From assembly GCF_008298035.1 (NCBI RefSeq), contig NZ_CP042910.1, forward strand, positions 3,921,001 to 3,985,000: a stretch of DNA of 64,000 nt. Direction: 5' to 3'. Within the stretch, counting starts at the first letter, position 1, and every line of letters starts with the position of its first letter. Positions 17,581 through 27,088 of the stretch are shown here, piece after piece. Source of the DNA: Gimesia maris. Its GTDB lineage: Bacteria; Planctomycetota; Planctomycetia; Planctomycetales; Planctomycetaceae. The notes beneath the pieces are model-generated. The model did no database searches. It saw only the letters and a program-made list of their open reading frames with translations, and had not been told where the DNA came from. The translations under genes and the position numbers were made by a program.

Positions 17581-19143
17581 TTATTGGGAAGCCAGGAAAG
17601 TCAGACGTTCATTAATGACAAAATGTGATCCTACAATACCGGCTGAAAGAAACAAAGTAAACAGGATAATGATCGCTTCAAAGACTTCCGGCCCACTCCC
17701 ACCGCTTCCAAAAGCGATCATGCTCATGCCCATAAAGAAGATCATATTGCCAACCCACATCAGGACGAATGCCAGTGGTAATGCCCCCCATTTGATAAAC
17801 GTCGATAACAGGGCCGTCAGGTGCCAGAAAAAGATAACTTCAATACAGGTCAGCCAGAAACTAGGTTCTGCGAGCACCATACCCAGATCCTGCGTCATTT
17901 CTTCGATCCCGATTAACCCTCCAATGATCAGATAAAAGAAGGCAGGTATGACAGCCAACATTGATCCAAATAGCTTGGCGTAGGCAATCTGCGCCATTGA
18001 TTGCGGAAGCATTGCTGTCGAAACCAGAGTTTTCCACTGAATCTCCACATGAAATACCCTGGAAGAAATCAGGCTGATTTCAATCAGCACCACAATCAGC
18101 ATGGTCCAGAATACAGTCAGTCCCATTTCACGCAGAGAATAACTCTGAGATGAAAAATTGATATAGGCACACAGAGAAAACAGCGCGGCTCCGTAACAGG
18201 CATGTTTGATTAACGCCATCCCCAGGCCACCATTCACAAAATAGAAATCTTTCCATGCTAATGCCTGCATCCAGGCGCGACCTGGGGAAAAAATCCGGTT
18301 CCGTTTTTTGGAAATCAGCCCGCGGCCGGGATCTGTGGAGATCTCAGTCAGCGCATACCGATTGAAGAACAAACAGGCCAACAGGAAGAACACAGCACCT
18401 GCAATCAGGTTGGTCCAGAACTGGAATCCCCAGGCACTTTCACTAAATCCGGAAGCGAGGATCAGGTTGAGCTGTCTCAAGACAGAGGATTCATAACAGT
18501 TCTCTACAAATGCCATTGCTCCTCGGGCAATTAGTGAGTTGGATGCAATCCATCTCGCAGAAACGGCCCCATCAATGCACAAGCCCAGTAAGGGAGGCCC
18601 CAGGAAATACAGGACCAGGGAGATGAGCACCAGAGCTGAGGCAGTCCGCGACCTTGCACAGACCACCGAGCAGACCAGTCCCAGGTTGGATAATCCAATC
18701 AGAAATGCTGACAGAGTCGCATATGTCGCGATTACCTGTGAGAAAGTGACTCCCCCCAGAGTAATCGCCAGCAGCGTAAAGGGAAACTGGATCGAGAGCA
18801 GTATGAGAGCAGAAACCAGTCGCGGCAGGGATTTTCCCAGTAACAGTGAAATGGGATTTACGCCCGCCATCAATAGCAAACCGATCGTCTGTTCTTCTTT
18901 TTCTTCTGTGATGGCGCTGGCAAAAAAACTGAGACCCGCCATCAGAATAAACACAAAATTCAGATAAATGATATTGGAAAATAAAGCAAGTCCGGCAGCT
19001 CCCATGAAACGGCTGCTGGAATGCGCAACAATCAGGCAAAACAGAATCAGGACGGCGAACAAAAATCGTAATAAATGGGTTCGCGTCAGCCGGAAGTCGA
19101 CGCATAACGCACGGTGAAATAGTGCAAACGTTCCCTGTAACAT
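17581..19143 (-). CDS. ABC-2 type permease of second ABC triad
   Basis: Membrane protein of 520 residues with about 12 hydrophobic helices and no signal peptide. The N-terminal half contains an ABC-2 permease core with the conserved cytoplasmic stretch FFASAITEEKEEQTIGLLLMAGVNPISLLLGK, typical of NatB/GldF-like permeases. It lacks a large soluble domain. Its ATG shares one base with the stop of the upstream ATPase gene (TAATG), so the two are surely co-translated and work together. Substrate is unknown; such exporters in this group are often linked to the envelope or motility. Confidence 0.88.
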   Translation of the reverse strand: MLQGTFALFHRALCVDFRLTRTHLLRFLFAVLILFCLIVAHSSSRFMGAAGLALFSNIIYLNFVFILMAGLSFFASAITEEKEEQTIGLLLMAGVNPISLLLGKSLPRLVSALILLSIQFPFTLLAITLGGVTFSQVIATYATLSAFLIGLSNLGLVCSVVCARSRTASALVLISLVLYFLGPPLLGLCIDGAVSARWIASNSLIARGAMAFVENCYESSVLRQLNLILASGFSESAWGFQFWTNLIAGAVFFLLACLFFNRYALTEISTDPGRGLISKKRNRIFSPGRAWMQALAWKDFYFVNGGLGMALIKHACYGAALFSLCAYINFSSQSYSLREMGLTVFWTMLIVVLIEISLISSRVFHVEIQWKTLVSTAMLPQSMAQIAYAKLFGSMLAVIPAFFYLIIGGLIGIEEMTQDLGMVLAEPSFWLTCIEVIFFWHLTALLSTFIKWGALPLAFVLMWVGNMIFFMGMSMIAFGSGGSGPEVFEAIIILFTLFLSAGIVGSHFVINERLTFLASQ

Positions 19144-20102
19144 TAACGCACTCCCTGCTCTGTCAGGTCCAGGAATGCCTGGTTCAGGTGTTTCTTGTCA
19201 CGCTGGAACGAATGAATGGTTCCGTTTAGCTCGATGATTTTTGATAACAGTATTCCTGTATTTGTGAGCGAAGCATCGAACGTGATGCGAAATTCATGCA
19301 GTTTTTCTGTTGGTTCTACTTTCATAATTCCAGGTTCGGCTAACAGCGAATCGCTCAGTCCTGCCACTTCTGATTCCAGCATGACTTTGTAGATCGGATG
19401 TTCCTGTTCGTGTGTCAGCAGTCCGTCCATCGTACCACTGTACTTGACCAGTCCCCGATCAATAATTGTCACACTGTCACACAATTCTGCCAGTTCACTC
19501 AGAATATGCGAACTGATGAAAATAGTTTTCCCCATACGTTTCAGTTCCTGCAGGATTTCCATCAGTTCAATTCGTGCACGGGGGTCCAGGCCGGAAGCCG
19601 GCTCATCCAGTAAGAGCAGATCAGGGTCGTTGACCAGCACACGCGCCAGGCTGACGCGCTGCTGCATCCCCCGCGACAATCCACTGATGAGGGAATCTTT
19701 ACGGCCGTCCATATCAGTCAATGTCAAAACATCATTGATCACCTGGTTCCGCTGTTCGAGTCCCAGACCATAAGCAGCCCCAAAAAAGTCGAGATACTCA
19801 AATACGGTCATCTGACGATAAGTACTGAAATGATCGGGCATGAATCCGATTCGTTTTCGGATCTCTTTCACAGACGATCGTACATCATGTCCGAAGACTT
19901 CAACTTTACCGCCCTGGGGACGCAGTAGCGTACAGATGATTTTCAGCGTGGTGGTTTTACCTGCCCCGTTCGGACCCACAAATCCATGCAGCGATTGAGG
20001 CTGGACCTGGAAACTGATCCCCTGCAATGCGCGATGTCCTTTGAAGGAATGAGACACATTCTGAATATCGATGACTGGTTGACTATTGATCGGATGATTC
20101 AT
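19143..20102 (-). CDS. ABC ATPase of second ABC triad
   Basis: Cytoplasmic ATPase of 319 residues. Walker A is GPNGAGKTTTLKII, the Q-loop region IGFMPDHFSTYRQMTVFEYLDFF, signature LSRGMQQRVSLARVL, Walker B LLLLDEPASGLDPRARIE, and the H-loop SSHILSELAELC. A C-terminal tail of about 90 residues is of the kind seen in CcmA/NatA-like ATPases. I start at ATG 20102, inside the last 20 nt of the upstream gene, rather than at a far upstream start that would add 53 residues with no homology. Highly similar over its whole length to the ATPase at 23894-24841, so the two arose by duplication. Confidence 0.92.
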   Translation of the reverse strand: MNHPINSQPVIDIQNVSHSFKGHRALQGISFQVQPQSLHGFVGPNGAGKTTTLKIICTLLRPQGGKVEVFGHDVRSSVKEIRKRIGFMPDHFSTYRQMTVFEYLDFFGAAYGLGLEQRNQVINDVLTLTDMDGRKDSLISGLSRGMQQRVSLARVLVNDPDLLLLDEPASGLDPRARIELMEILQELKRMGKTIFISSHILSELAELCDSVTIIDRGLVKYSGTMDGLLTHEQEHPIYKVMLESEVAGLSDSLLAEPGIMKVEPTEKLHEFRITFDASLTNTGILLSKIIELNGTIHSFQRDKKHLNQAFLDLTEQGVR

Positions 20103-22011
20103 TATTTTCCGCAATCTGTTTCTCAGGTAAGGCGAAATCATAGACGAACAGGATGCGCCCCTGCTGTGCTCCCCGTACATCTGTCTTGAGCTTAAATTCG
20201 TCTGGAATATCACAATAATAAAATAATTTAAAACGAGACTGATGGCCTTGGAATTGAACAACCTCCTCCTCTGATGTCAGATCTAATGATTTAATGACAA
20301 GGGTTTCGTAGAGTTTGTTGTAAACTTCGGAGATGTTTTTGGTTTGATTGCGGTATGGATAGGACGTACTGAGACCGAAATTATCATGAAGTTTTGCCCT
20401 CCAGGTCGCGAGAGGAATCACCCCTCCCTGGTTGAGCTTGAAAGTAGATCCGTCTTTCTCTTTTGTCTGCCTGGCCGAATACAGTTTTTCGCGAAACAGG
20501 ATCTGGATTCGAGAATTCGCGGTCGGTAAGCCTGGCTGAAATTTGAGTATAAGATCTTCCAGGTTCCCGTCACGATTGAGTTGATAATCAACAATTTCGC
20601 ATTCCGGTTTTGGAAAAAGCACTTTAGCTCGAAACATGAACGGGCGGCTGGTAAACGCCGGGATGTCTGCCTGAATCTTTCCATCAATCCCATTAGCAAT
20701 AAAACCTTTGACACGTTCCATGTCCTGCGCGGTGGTGAAGATGGAGCTTTCTGCTGTCGTTTGAAATTGATACAAGCCACCATCTGTCACAAAGGAGTTA
20801 ATCCAGCAGGTCGTGTCGAAATAGTTTCCCGGTAAGGGGGTCGCGACCAGTAAACTGTTCATTGTTGTTTTTTCACCGTAACCCCGTTTTCCGATACTCC
20901 AGAAAATGGTGCTGAAACAGACTATGGTAAACAGAACGAATAACAGGGTATTACGGTAACGTGAGTTTTTCTGACGTTTATGAAACAGGAAACATCCGGG
21001 ATATATCATGAACAGATATAGCAGCGACATCAGATAGATGAGAGGCCAGTTGTGATCAGGATGTGTCAGCTCCGTCAGTTCATGTAATAAATTATAATTG
21101 ATATCGCCATATCCGTTATTATTGTATTGGCTGTTGACGGTTATACTCTGCTTGACTTCAGGTGGATGATTCAGGATGTTTTCCGCTTCCCGTTCATGAA
21201 TTTTATTGACCGCCGTAATCAGCACATTATCAGTCATCTGAGACAATTTAAGATTGTGGCGTATCACCAGCCCTTCACCTATCCGAAAAAACTCCAGTGG
21301 TGAATTTAGTTCGACCATGCTGGTTGTGAAAATCAGATTTTCGCCTGTCGTATCATCGGTCAACAGATGCACGATCCCCCCCTGATAAAGCCAGTCCATA
21401 AAGGAGACCTTACGGGCTGCATCCCAACGGGGAACGTGTCCTATGATGATTTCGTCCAGTGAATCAGTTGCTGTAACGGAGGGGGGAAATAACTCTTCCG
21501 GAAATTGCTTGAAGTGTCCCACTTTCCTGATGATTCCGTCAGAGCGGCTTAAAATAATGCGCGATCGCACATCGGAAAGATCTGAGTTGGGATTGCTGTT
21601 ATTTTCAGCCCTGGTCAGTTTCTTTCCGGATAGAAATCCGGGCCCCCAGTTCAATGACCAGTCTGTCTGGTATGAATTGCTGATATATGGATAGAATTGA
21701 ACCCATTGGGAAGTGAACGGAGCCAGAAACACTTTTCGCACCAACGGTGCCCCCACTCTGCTGCCATCGAATTGCAGTCGGTTCAGATGAAGCGGTTCAT
21801 CAAAAGCCTCAGGGGTGTTATTACGAAGGAGAATCGAAACGGGAATACATTGATTCCGGGTTTGCTGGTTATTAAATCCCCAGACTACTTCCTCGATATC
21901 AATTGCGAAAACGGAGCCGGGCAGGAGCAATAACAGGATTATTCCCATTATGAAACGCAAGTTGATATTCCCTGTAATGGAATGCAGGATACTTGTGAAG
22001 CGGTATTTCAT
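20083..22011 (-). CDS. Membrane-anchored auxiliary protein of second ABC triad
   Basis: A 642-residue protein with an N-terminal signal/anchor (about residues 18-37, IMGIILLLLLPGSVFA). A long extracytoplasmic region follows, including a Rossmann-like stretch DEIIIGHVPRWDAARKVSFMDWLYQGGIVHLLTDD. Two membrane helices lie around residues 325-375 (LIYLMSLLYLFMIYP; LLFVLFTIVCFSTIF), then a second outer region. The layout parallels the protein at 24881-27058. No enzymatic motif is recognised; it resembles the auxiliary component of ABC-2 transporters (GldG-like role) only by position. It overlaps the upstream permease by ATGA and the downstream ATPase by 20 nt. Confidence 0.7.
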   Translation of the reverse strand: MKYRFTSILHSITGNINLRFIMGIILLLLLPGSVFAIDIEEVVWGFNNQQTRNQCIPVSILLRNNTPEAFDEPLHLNRLQFDGSRVGAPLVRKVFLAPFTSQWVQFYPYISNSYQTDWSLNWGPGFLSGKKLTRAENNSNPNSDLSDVRSRIILSRSDGIIRKVGHFKQFPEELFPPSVTATDSLDEIIIGHVPRWDAARKVSFMDWLYQGGIVHLLTDDTTGENLIFTTSMVELNSPLEFFRIGEGLVIRHNLKLSQMTDNVLITAVNKIHEREAENILNHPPEVKQSITVNSQYNNNGYGDINYNLLHELTELTHPDHNWPLIYLMSLLYLFMIYPGCFLFHKRQKNSRYRNTLLFVLFTIVCFSTIFWSIGKRGYGEKTTMNSLLVATPLPGNYFDTTCWINSFVTDGGLYQFQTTAESSIFTTAQDMERVKGFIANGIDGKIQADIPAFTSRPFMFRAKVLFPKPECEIVDYQLNRDGNLEDLILKFQPGLPTANSRIQILFREKLYSARQTKEKDGSTFKLNQGGVIPLATWRAKLHDNFGLSTSYPYRNQTKNISEVYNKLYETLVIKSLDLTSEEEVVQFQGHQSRFKLFYYCDIPDEFKLKTDVRGAQQGRILFVYDFALPEKQIAENNESSDQ

Positions 22012-23897
22012 AGATCAGAGCTCAACGGAGACTGTTGATCAAAAGAGATGCCATCAATTGAATCAAAATCGGGACGATAGTAGCTACTGTTATTATAACC
22101 CAGACGCCCCAGATTTTCATCAATATGATTACGGCAGAGCGTACGAAACAACAAAAGGCATCCCCCATAGATGATGGCATTGACGACCAGTGGAGGCCAC
22201 GCCGAACCAAAAGCATGAAATTCGGCGACTTCATTCATCACCAGATAGGAAGCCGGTCCCAGAAACAGACCGTAAAGCACAGAATCTTCTTTCAGGTTGG
22301 GAATCAGGATGAACAGCGGGAATGCCAGGATAAACGGCAGCAGACACCACACAAGAATACTTCCCAGGGCTGTCAGAATCGCCTTGGTTTGAGATTTGAT
22401 TTTCATACCAATCCAGCAGAACAGGTAAACGAGCATTGGCAGATAAATCCCCAGGGTCAGTAGGGAGCCGACTAAATACGGCAGCCACTGAGTCTCATAT
22501 TGATGTCCCCGGTTCATCTGAAAATTTTCCCATTTCCACCATGTTTCAAACAGGACAATCGTCAACAGCGGGATCAGTAAGACCAGGCATAAGCGTTTTA
22601 CCCCGGCAATCTTCTGGTCCAGTAATTCGGCACCTGAAATGGGAGTCGTCAGCAATACGTCAAGCGTTTCATGAGACCGCTCCCCGGCAATCAGGCTGGT
22701 GGCGGAGACGGCCAGAAACAACGCGGTGATCCCCCAGATCAACCACAGTAACATGACCGCGCCCGGAACAATTGGCTGCGGATCACCGGTGGCAATAATA
22801 ATACACAAAAACAGAATCGGGACTTCCATAAGGACCAGGATACGAAACAGGTATCGAAATGTACCAAGCGACTTCTTGGACGTTTCACGCCAGGCAATCG
22901 GCTTAGTTTCCGGGAGGCGAACATTGTCTTTCACCAGCACGATTCCACGTGTCACACGATTATTATTGATCTTGGAAAACAGAAGATCCAGCTTTTTGAA
23001 AACTTTCAGCAGAAAGTTGTTGGAAGGTAAAAATGCACGTCGAACCAGATAGAAATGCGCAAATATTAAAAACACAAATGTACTCAGCAGAATGGGAATG
23101 CTGAAGATAACGGTTCTTACGACAGAAGTTCCGCCGGCTGTCCAGGAGAACCGATCAAACCAGTGGGGAGCATAAAACAAAAAGTTAATTTCCTGGTTTG
23201 GACGATTCCCGGGTGGTAATAATTCTCCCATGTACGGTATACGCTGTATCACATCGACGATCAGATCGGCTGCATTCTGATAATACAGCAGATTCAATTC
23301 ATAAGCGATCGGAAGACCAAACAACATGAGAAAACCAATCAGGTAGGTTGCGATGAAGGCCGCAACCGTTGTTCGGAAATAGCTGGAACATAGCACCCCC
23401 AAAGCCGCGACTTGAAGCATGGCCAGCAGAAGCAACCAGAGACCGTTGACAAACATGGCAGGAGAAACTCCCCCCAGTGAATAGGCAAAAGCCAGAATCG
23501 GGAGTCCCAGCATGAGAAACGTCAGCATGGAAATCAGTCGCCCCAGATATTTTTCCAGAATAATGGTAGCCGGGCTTAACCTGGTGATCAGTAACAGCCC
23601 CAGACTGTTACGCTCTTTTTCCTGTGTAATCACGCCACAGGTGATAGCCGGCAGCAGGATGTAGATAGCGGCAAACTGCAGAGAGACCATAGCTTTAAAG
23701 ATATCTCGCCCCCGCCCCAGCATCGCCAGAGGATTAGTCATTAAAGGCGCCAGATTGTCCATATAAATAAAACCCACACATCCCAGAAACAGCAGGGCAT
23801 AGACCGTGCGAATAATGTAGGTGCGACGGCGGTTGGCCATTTCGATCAGTTCTTTCGAGAGCAGTGGCAGACCAGTTGGAAGAAAATGCTTTTTCAT
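22008..23897 (-). CDS. ABC-2 type permease of first ABC triad
   Basis: A 629-residue permease with about 12-14 hydrophobic segments. It carries two copies of the motif characteristic of this permease class: TCGVITQEKERNSLGLLLITRLSPATIILEK near residue 90, and AVSATSLIAGERSHETLDVLLTTPISGAELLDQK near residue 400. This suggests two fused half-permeases of the ABC-2 class. It overlaps the upstream ATPase gene and the downstream auxiliary gene by ATGA each. Product moved is unknown. Confidence 0.88.
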   Translation of the reverse strand: MKKHFLPTGLPLLSKELIEMANRRRTYIIRTVYALLFLGCVGFIYMDNLAPLMTNPLAMLGRGRDIFKAMVSLQFAAIYILLPAITCGVITQEKERNSLGLLLITRLSPATIILEKYLGRLISMLTFLMLGLPILAFAYSLGGVSPAMFVNGLWLLLLAMLQVAALGVLCSSYFRTTVAAFIATYLIGFLMLFGLPIAYELNLLYYQNAADLIVDVIQRIPYMGELLPPGNRPNQEINFLFYAPHWFDRFSWTAGGTSVVRTVIFSIPILLSTFVFLIFAHFYLVRRAFLPSNNFLLKVFKKLDLLFSKINNNRVTRGIVLVKDNVRLPETKPIAWRETSKKSLGTFRYLFRILVLMEVPILFLCIIIATGDPQPIVPGAVMLLWLIWGITALFLAVSATSLIAGERSHETLDVLLTTPISGAELLDQKIAGVKRLCLVLLIPLLTIVLFETWWKWENFQMNRGHQYETQWLPYLVGSLLTLGIYLPMLVYLFCWIGMKIKSQTKAILTALGSILVWCLLPFILAFPLFILIPNLKEDSVLYGLFLGPASYLVMNEVAEFHAFGSAWPPLVVNAIIYGGCLLLFRTLCRNHIDENLGRLGYNNSSYYRPDFDSIDGISFDQQSPLSSDL

Positions 23898-24841
23898 GCC
23901 GTCTTCCCTTCCGTCAATTTCATAAAGACGGTTTCCATATCCATGGCTTCTGCCTGAAACTTGCGGATTTTGGCACCCGTGGCAGCCAGCCTGGCATGTA
24001 AATCTTCCACCGACAGTTGATCTTCCTGAAGTTGGATCGCCAGGCGGTCTGCTTGAACACTGACAGATATGACGCCCTCGAAGGATTCAATTGTCTGACA
24101 GATGCCGTTCATTTCACCGACAACCTGCACATGAATGACGCGACTGAGTTCCAGCCGTTTGTAGATATGGTCTAATGATCCTTGGGTGACGAACTGCCCC
24201 GCTTCAATAATTCCGATACTGGTACATAGCTGCGAAAGTTCATGTAATATGTGGCTGGAGATGATTATGGTTTTTCCCATCTCTTTGAGCGCGACGAGCA
24301 GTTCCCGTACTTCGATACGGGCACGCGGGTCCAGACCACTGGCGGGTTCATCCAGTAACAGCAGGTCTGGATCATGAAGTAAGACTCGCGCCAGTGCCAG
24401 ACGTTGTTTCATGCCGCGGGAAAGCGAATCCACAGGTGCGTCGATTTTTTCAGTCAGATCGGTCAGTTCCAGAACATCATTCACAATTGCCTTTCTGCGA
24501 TTGCGATTGATACGATAAGCGGCTGCAAAAAAATGCAGGTACTCCCGGGCTGTCAGATCTTCATACACGCCGAAAAAATCAGGCATGTAACCGATCATTT
24601 CTCTGATCAGATGGGGCGCTTTCTTAACAGAGATCCCGTTAATCTTGACCGCATCACACTCATACTCGCGTTGCAGCGTTGCCAGAACTTTGATTGTTGA
24701 AGATTTCCCTGCTCCATTCGGCCCAATAAAACCAAAGACTTCTCCCTTTGGTATGGAAAAGGAAATACCTTTGACGGCTTCATACTTCCCATAGCGGACC
24801 CAGAGATTTTTAACTTCCACCATTGCAGGTTGCGTGCTCAT
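23894..24841 (-). CDS. ABC ATPase of first ABC triad
   Basis: Cytoplasmic ATPase of 315 residues: Walker A GPNGAGKSSTIKVL, IGYMPDFFGVYEDLTAREYLHFF, signature LSRGMKQRLALARVL, LLLLDEPASGLDPRARIE and SSHILHELSQLC. It has a C-terminal extension of about 95 residues ending METVFMKLTEGKTA. It is paired with the permease at 22008-23897 (4-nt overlap). It is a clear paralogue of the ATPase at 19143-20102, sharing long identical stretches in the nucleotide-binding core. Confidence 0.93.
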   Translation of the reverse strand: MSTQPAMVEVKNLWVRYGKYEAVKGISFSIPKGEVFGFIGPNGAGKSSTIKVLATLQREYECDAVKINGISVKKAPHLIREMIGYMPDFFGVYEDLTAREYLHFFAAAYRINRNRRKAIVNDVLELTDLTEKIDAPVDSLSRGMKQRLALARVLLHDPDLLLLDEPASGLDPRARIEVRELLVALKEMGKTIIISSHILHELSQLCTSIGIIEAGQFVTQGSLDHIYKRLELSRVIHVQVVGEMNGICQTIESFEGVISVSVQADRLAIQLQEDQLSVEDLHARLAATGAKIRKFQAEAMDMETVFMKLTEGKTA

Positions 24842-24880
24842 AGAATTTGTAACGTTCTAACTGGAGAATGGGTTGTCATC

Positions 24881-27058
24881 TTAAGTGTCTGACACGATGA
24901 ATTGACGATAAATAGTATCCCGCTCATTGCCCGGAACATAAACGACTACCAGCCACTGCCGGGAATCAGAGGAGTCCAGAATACTTAAGTCCTCGAAATC
25001 ACTTCCGCCTGCAGGAGACGTTTGGGAAACGATCTGAAATATACCCTGCTGTTGCCGGACACACAGATCATCCATAAAACAGACCTGTTCCTGCGACTGA
25101 ACCTGATATTGCGTATGCGGCCTGTGGATGGGGGTTAATAATGCTGTGATCCTACCGGGCCGTAGTGGGGTTCCCGCGAGTCGCTCATTCAGATAAAGAG
25201 TAAATCGCTTTGGTTTTCCTTCGGTCGTTCCTTGATAGATCAATAGGATAGCATTCTCACCAAATGTCTGTTTAACCTGGGATTTCAGTTTCGTGCGACT
25301 TTCATCAGAATTCAGTTGATCGACAGTGATCGACGACCAGTCAAATCCAGCCTGTTCTTTTTGAGGGTAATTATTGACAATCCGGTTCAACTGAGGTGTC
25401 CATTGAGGCATTCGTTGATAGACAGAGTATTGTGTGGGAATGGATCCCTGGAAGAAGGGAGCCCCTACCATCCCGGGTGCAGTATTCCGGGGAGAATTAA
25501 AGCGATCATACCCCCTGCCCAACTCCGACTGATTGAGTGGACTGAATAATCCCGACTTAATTCTGGTTTCGATAGTCTGATAGGAACCTGTGAAAAGCAA
25601 CTCGATCTCATTCTCCCTGACTGGTGACCCTTTGCTGTCCAGATCGACAATCGACAGCGTTTTCCGCTCGTGAGAAGCCTGCATGTAATAGTCAGAGATG
25701 ATAAAAGCAAACAGAGCGACACAAATTGAAATGAATGGAAACGTGATCCAGGTGAACCGTCGTATTTTAAAGTATCCCAGCAGATAATATTCTCCTGGAC
25801 CTATCATCAATACATATCCCAGCAAAATGGTTCCAATCACCCAGGTGGGAACAATCTGCAATTCTGCCGGCATGAGATCATTAATTAACATCCCGCCCGT
25901 AAAGAGAGGCTGGTATTTCAGGCTGAGCAATTCTGAAGTGGCATACGAATTATAGTTTCGGTAATTTGCCTGCCTTTCCCGCTCAAAGTAATTCTGAATC
26001 AGCTTCTTGTCATCCCAGTGATGCTGTTGATCATAATATTCCTTTTGTGACTGTTTCAGTTTCCATAAAAAAAACGGAATCCGGGCCTGTTGATCAGAAG
26101 AGAGTGATTTGTTTTCCAGTGCCTGCTGGCGCAGGATAATCGACCGTCCCCAACCGGTCCGGGTAAACAGGATCTGATTCATCTCTGAAAAGACAATTTG
26201 TCCCTTGGAATTCACTAACAGCGGAGCGCTCTCGCGGCTTTCCTGCAATGCATTGAGAAAGGCCAGTCGACTGGAGTCCGTCGACTCACCAGGGAGCACA
26301 CATAAACTGCCTCCCGAACGGACCCACTGCAGAATGGCTTTCATATGACGCGATTCTAATGCATCCAGCCCCCGGGCTGTAATCACAAGAATGTCATACT
26401 GATGACAGTCAATGGGAAGCTGTGGAAAATCATCCGGATGCACGTGTATCGAATGGGTTTTCAGGTTCATCGTCAGCGGTTGCGCATCTATAATACCCTG
26501 TTTTGCGATCTCGGATGGGATCTCAATCTGTCGATTACCGAGCTGAACCAGCTCTTTGGGGCTGATCGCTTCAAATTTCAATTGATCCAGGAAGGTCTTC
26601 AGAACAGGTGGTAAATTTTCGATAAACGGATCACAGACTCCGACAGCCAGTGTTCTTTGGTGTTTGCGACCGACTTTCAGTGTATACGCATCTTTGAAAT
26701 CATAACGAGTTTCAGGTGTGATAAAACTGAGGCGTAATTTTACTTCGGAAAAGGGGTTATCTACCTTCATTGAAGGCAGCATCATGGGAACTTCATGGAA
26801 TCCTGAATGCAATGCCACATCATGCGACTGAAACTGTCCAAACTGCTCATTTCCATCATAGGCTGTGACCAGAAAATGCCCTTCGAGCAGATCCGGAGTA
26901 GAGACAGTACATTCCCAGACTAACGAAAGCGGTCCATTACCTTTGGGAAACTGAGTCGCCTGATGAATATCAACTGTGATCGGGTTTGACTGTGCTGCCG
27001 CCAGATGCGCTGTAAAGGCACAAGCCAGCCAGACCAGTTGCAGGACTTTCCAATTCAT
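24881..27058 (-). CDS. Membrane-anchored auxiliary protein of first ABC triad
   Basis: A 725-residue protein: signal peptide (residues 1-23, ending HLAAAQ), an extracytoplasmic region with a beta-rich start, then a Rossmann/GATase1-like stretch YDILVITARGLDALESRHMKAILQWVRSGGSLCVLPGES. Two membrane helices follow around residues 410-470 (WVIGTILLGYVLMIGPGEYYLL; WITFPFISICVALFAFIISDYYM), then a second outer region of about 250 residues. Start chosen at ATG 27058 with TTGGA upstream; TTG 27082 is possible. Same architecture as the 642-residue protein at 20083-22011. Function is unknown; a role as periplasmic partner of the ABC-2 transporter is inferred from gene order. Confidence 0.72.
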   Translation of the reverse strand: MNWKVLQLVWLACAFTAHLAAAQSNPITVDIHQATQFPKGNGPLSLVWECTVSTPDLLEGHFLVTAYDGNEQFGQFQSHDVALHSGFHEVPMMLPSMKVDNPFSEVKLRLSFITPETRYDFKDAYTLKVGRKHQRTLAVGVCDPFIENLPPVLKTFLDQLKFEAISPKELVQLGNRQIEIPSEIAKQGIIDAQPLTMNLKTHSIHVHPDDFPQLPIDCHQYDILVITARGLDALESRHMKAILQWVRSGGSLCVLPGESTDSSRLAFLNALQESRESAPLLVNSKGQIVFSEMNQILFTRTGWGRSIILRQQALENKSLSSDQQARIPFFLWKLKQSQKEYYDQQHHWDDKKLIQNYFERERQANYRNYNSYATSELLSLKYQPLFTGGMLINDLMPAELQIVPTWVIGTILLGYVLMIGPGEYYLLGYFKIRRFTWITFPFISICVALFAFIISDYYMQASHERKTLSIVDLDSKGSPVRENEIELLFTGSYQTIETRIKSGLFSPLNQSELGRGYDRFNSPRNTAPGMVGAPFFQGSIPTQYSVYQRMPQWTPQLNRIVNNYPQKEQAGFDWSSITVDQLNSDESRTKLKSQVKQTFGENAILLIYQGTTEGKPKRFTLYLNERLAGTPLRPGRITALLTPIHRPHTQYQVQSQEQVCFMDDLCVRQQQGIFQIVSQTSPAGGSDFEDLSILDSSDSRQWLVVVYVPGNERDTIYRQFIVSDT

Positions 27059-27088
27059 ACGTTTCCAACCTGTTTTAATCAATCGGGT

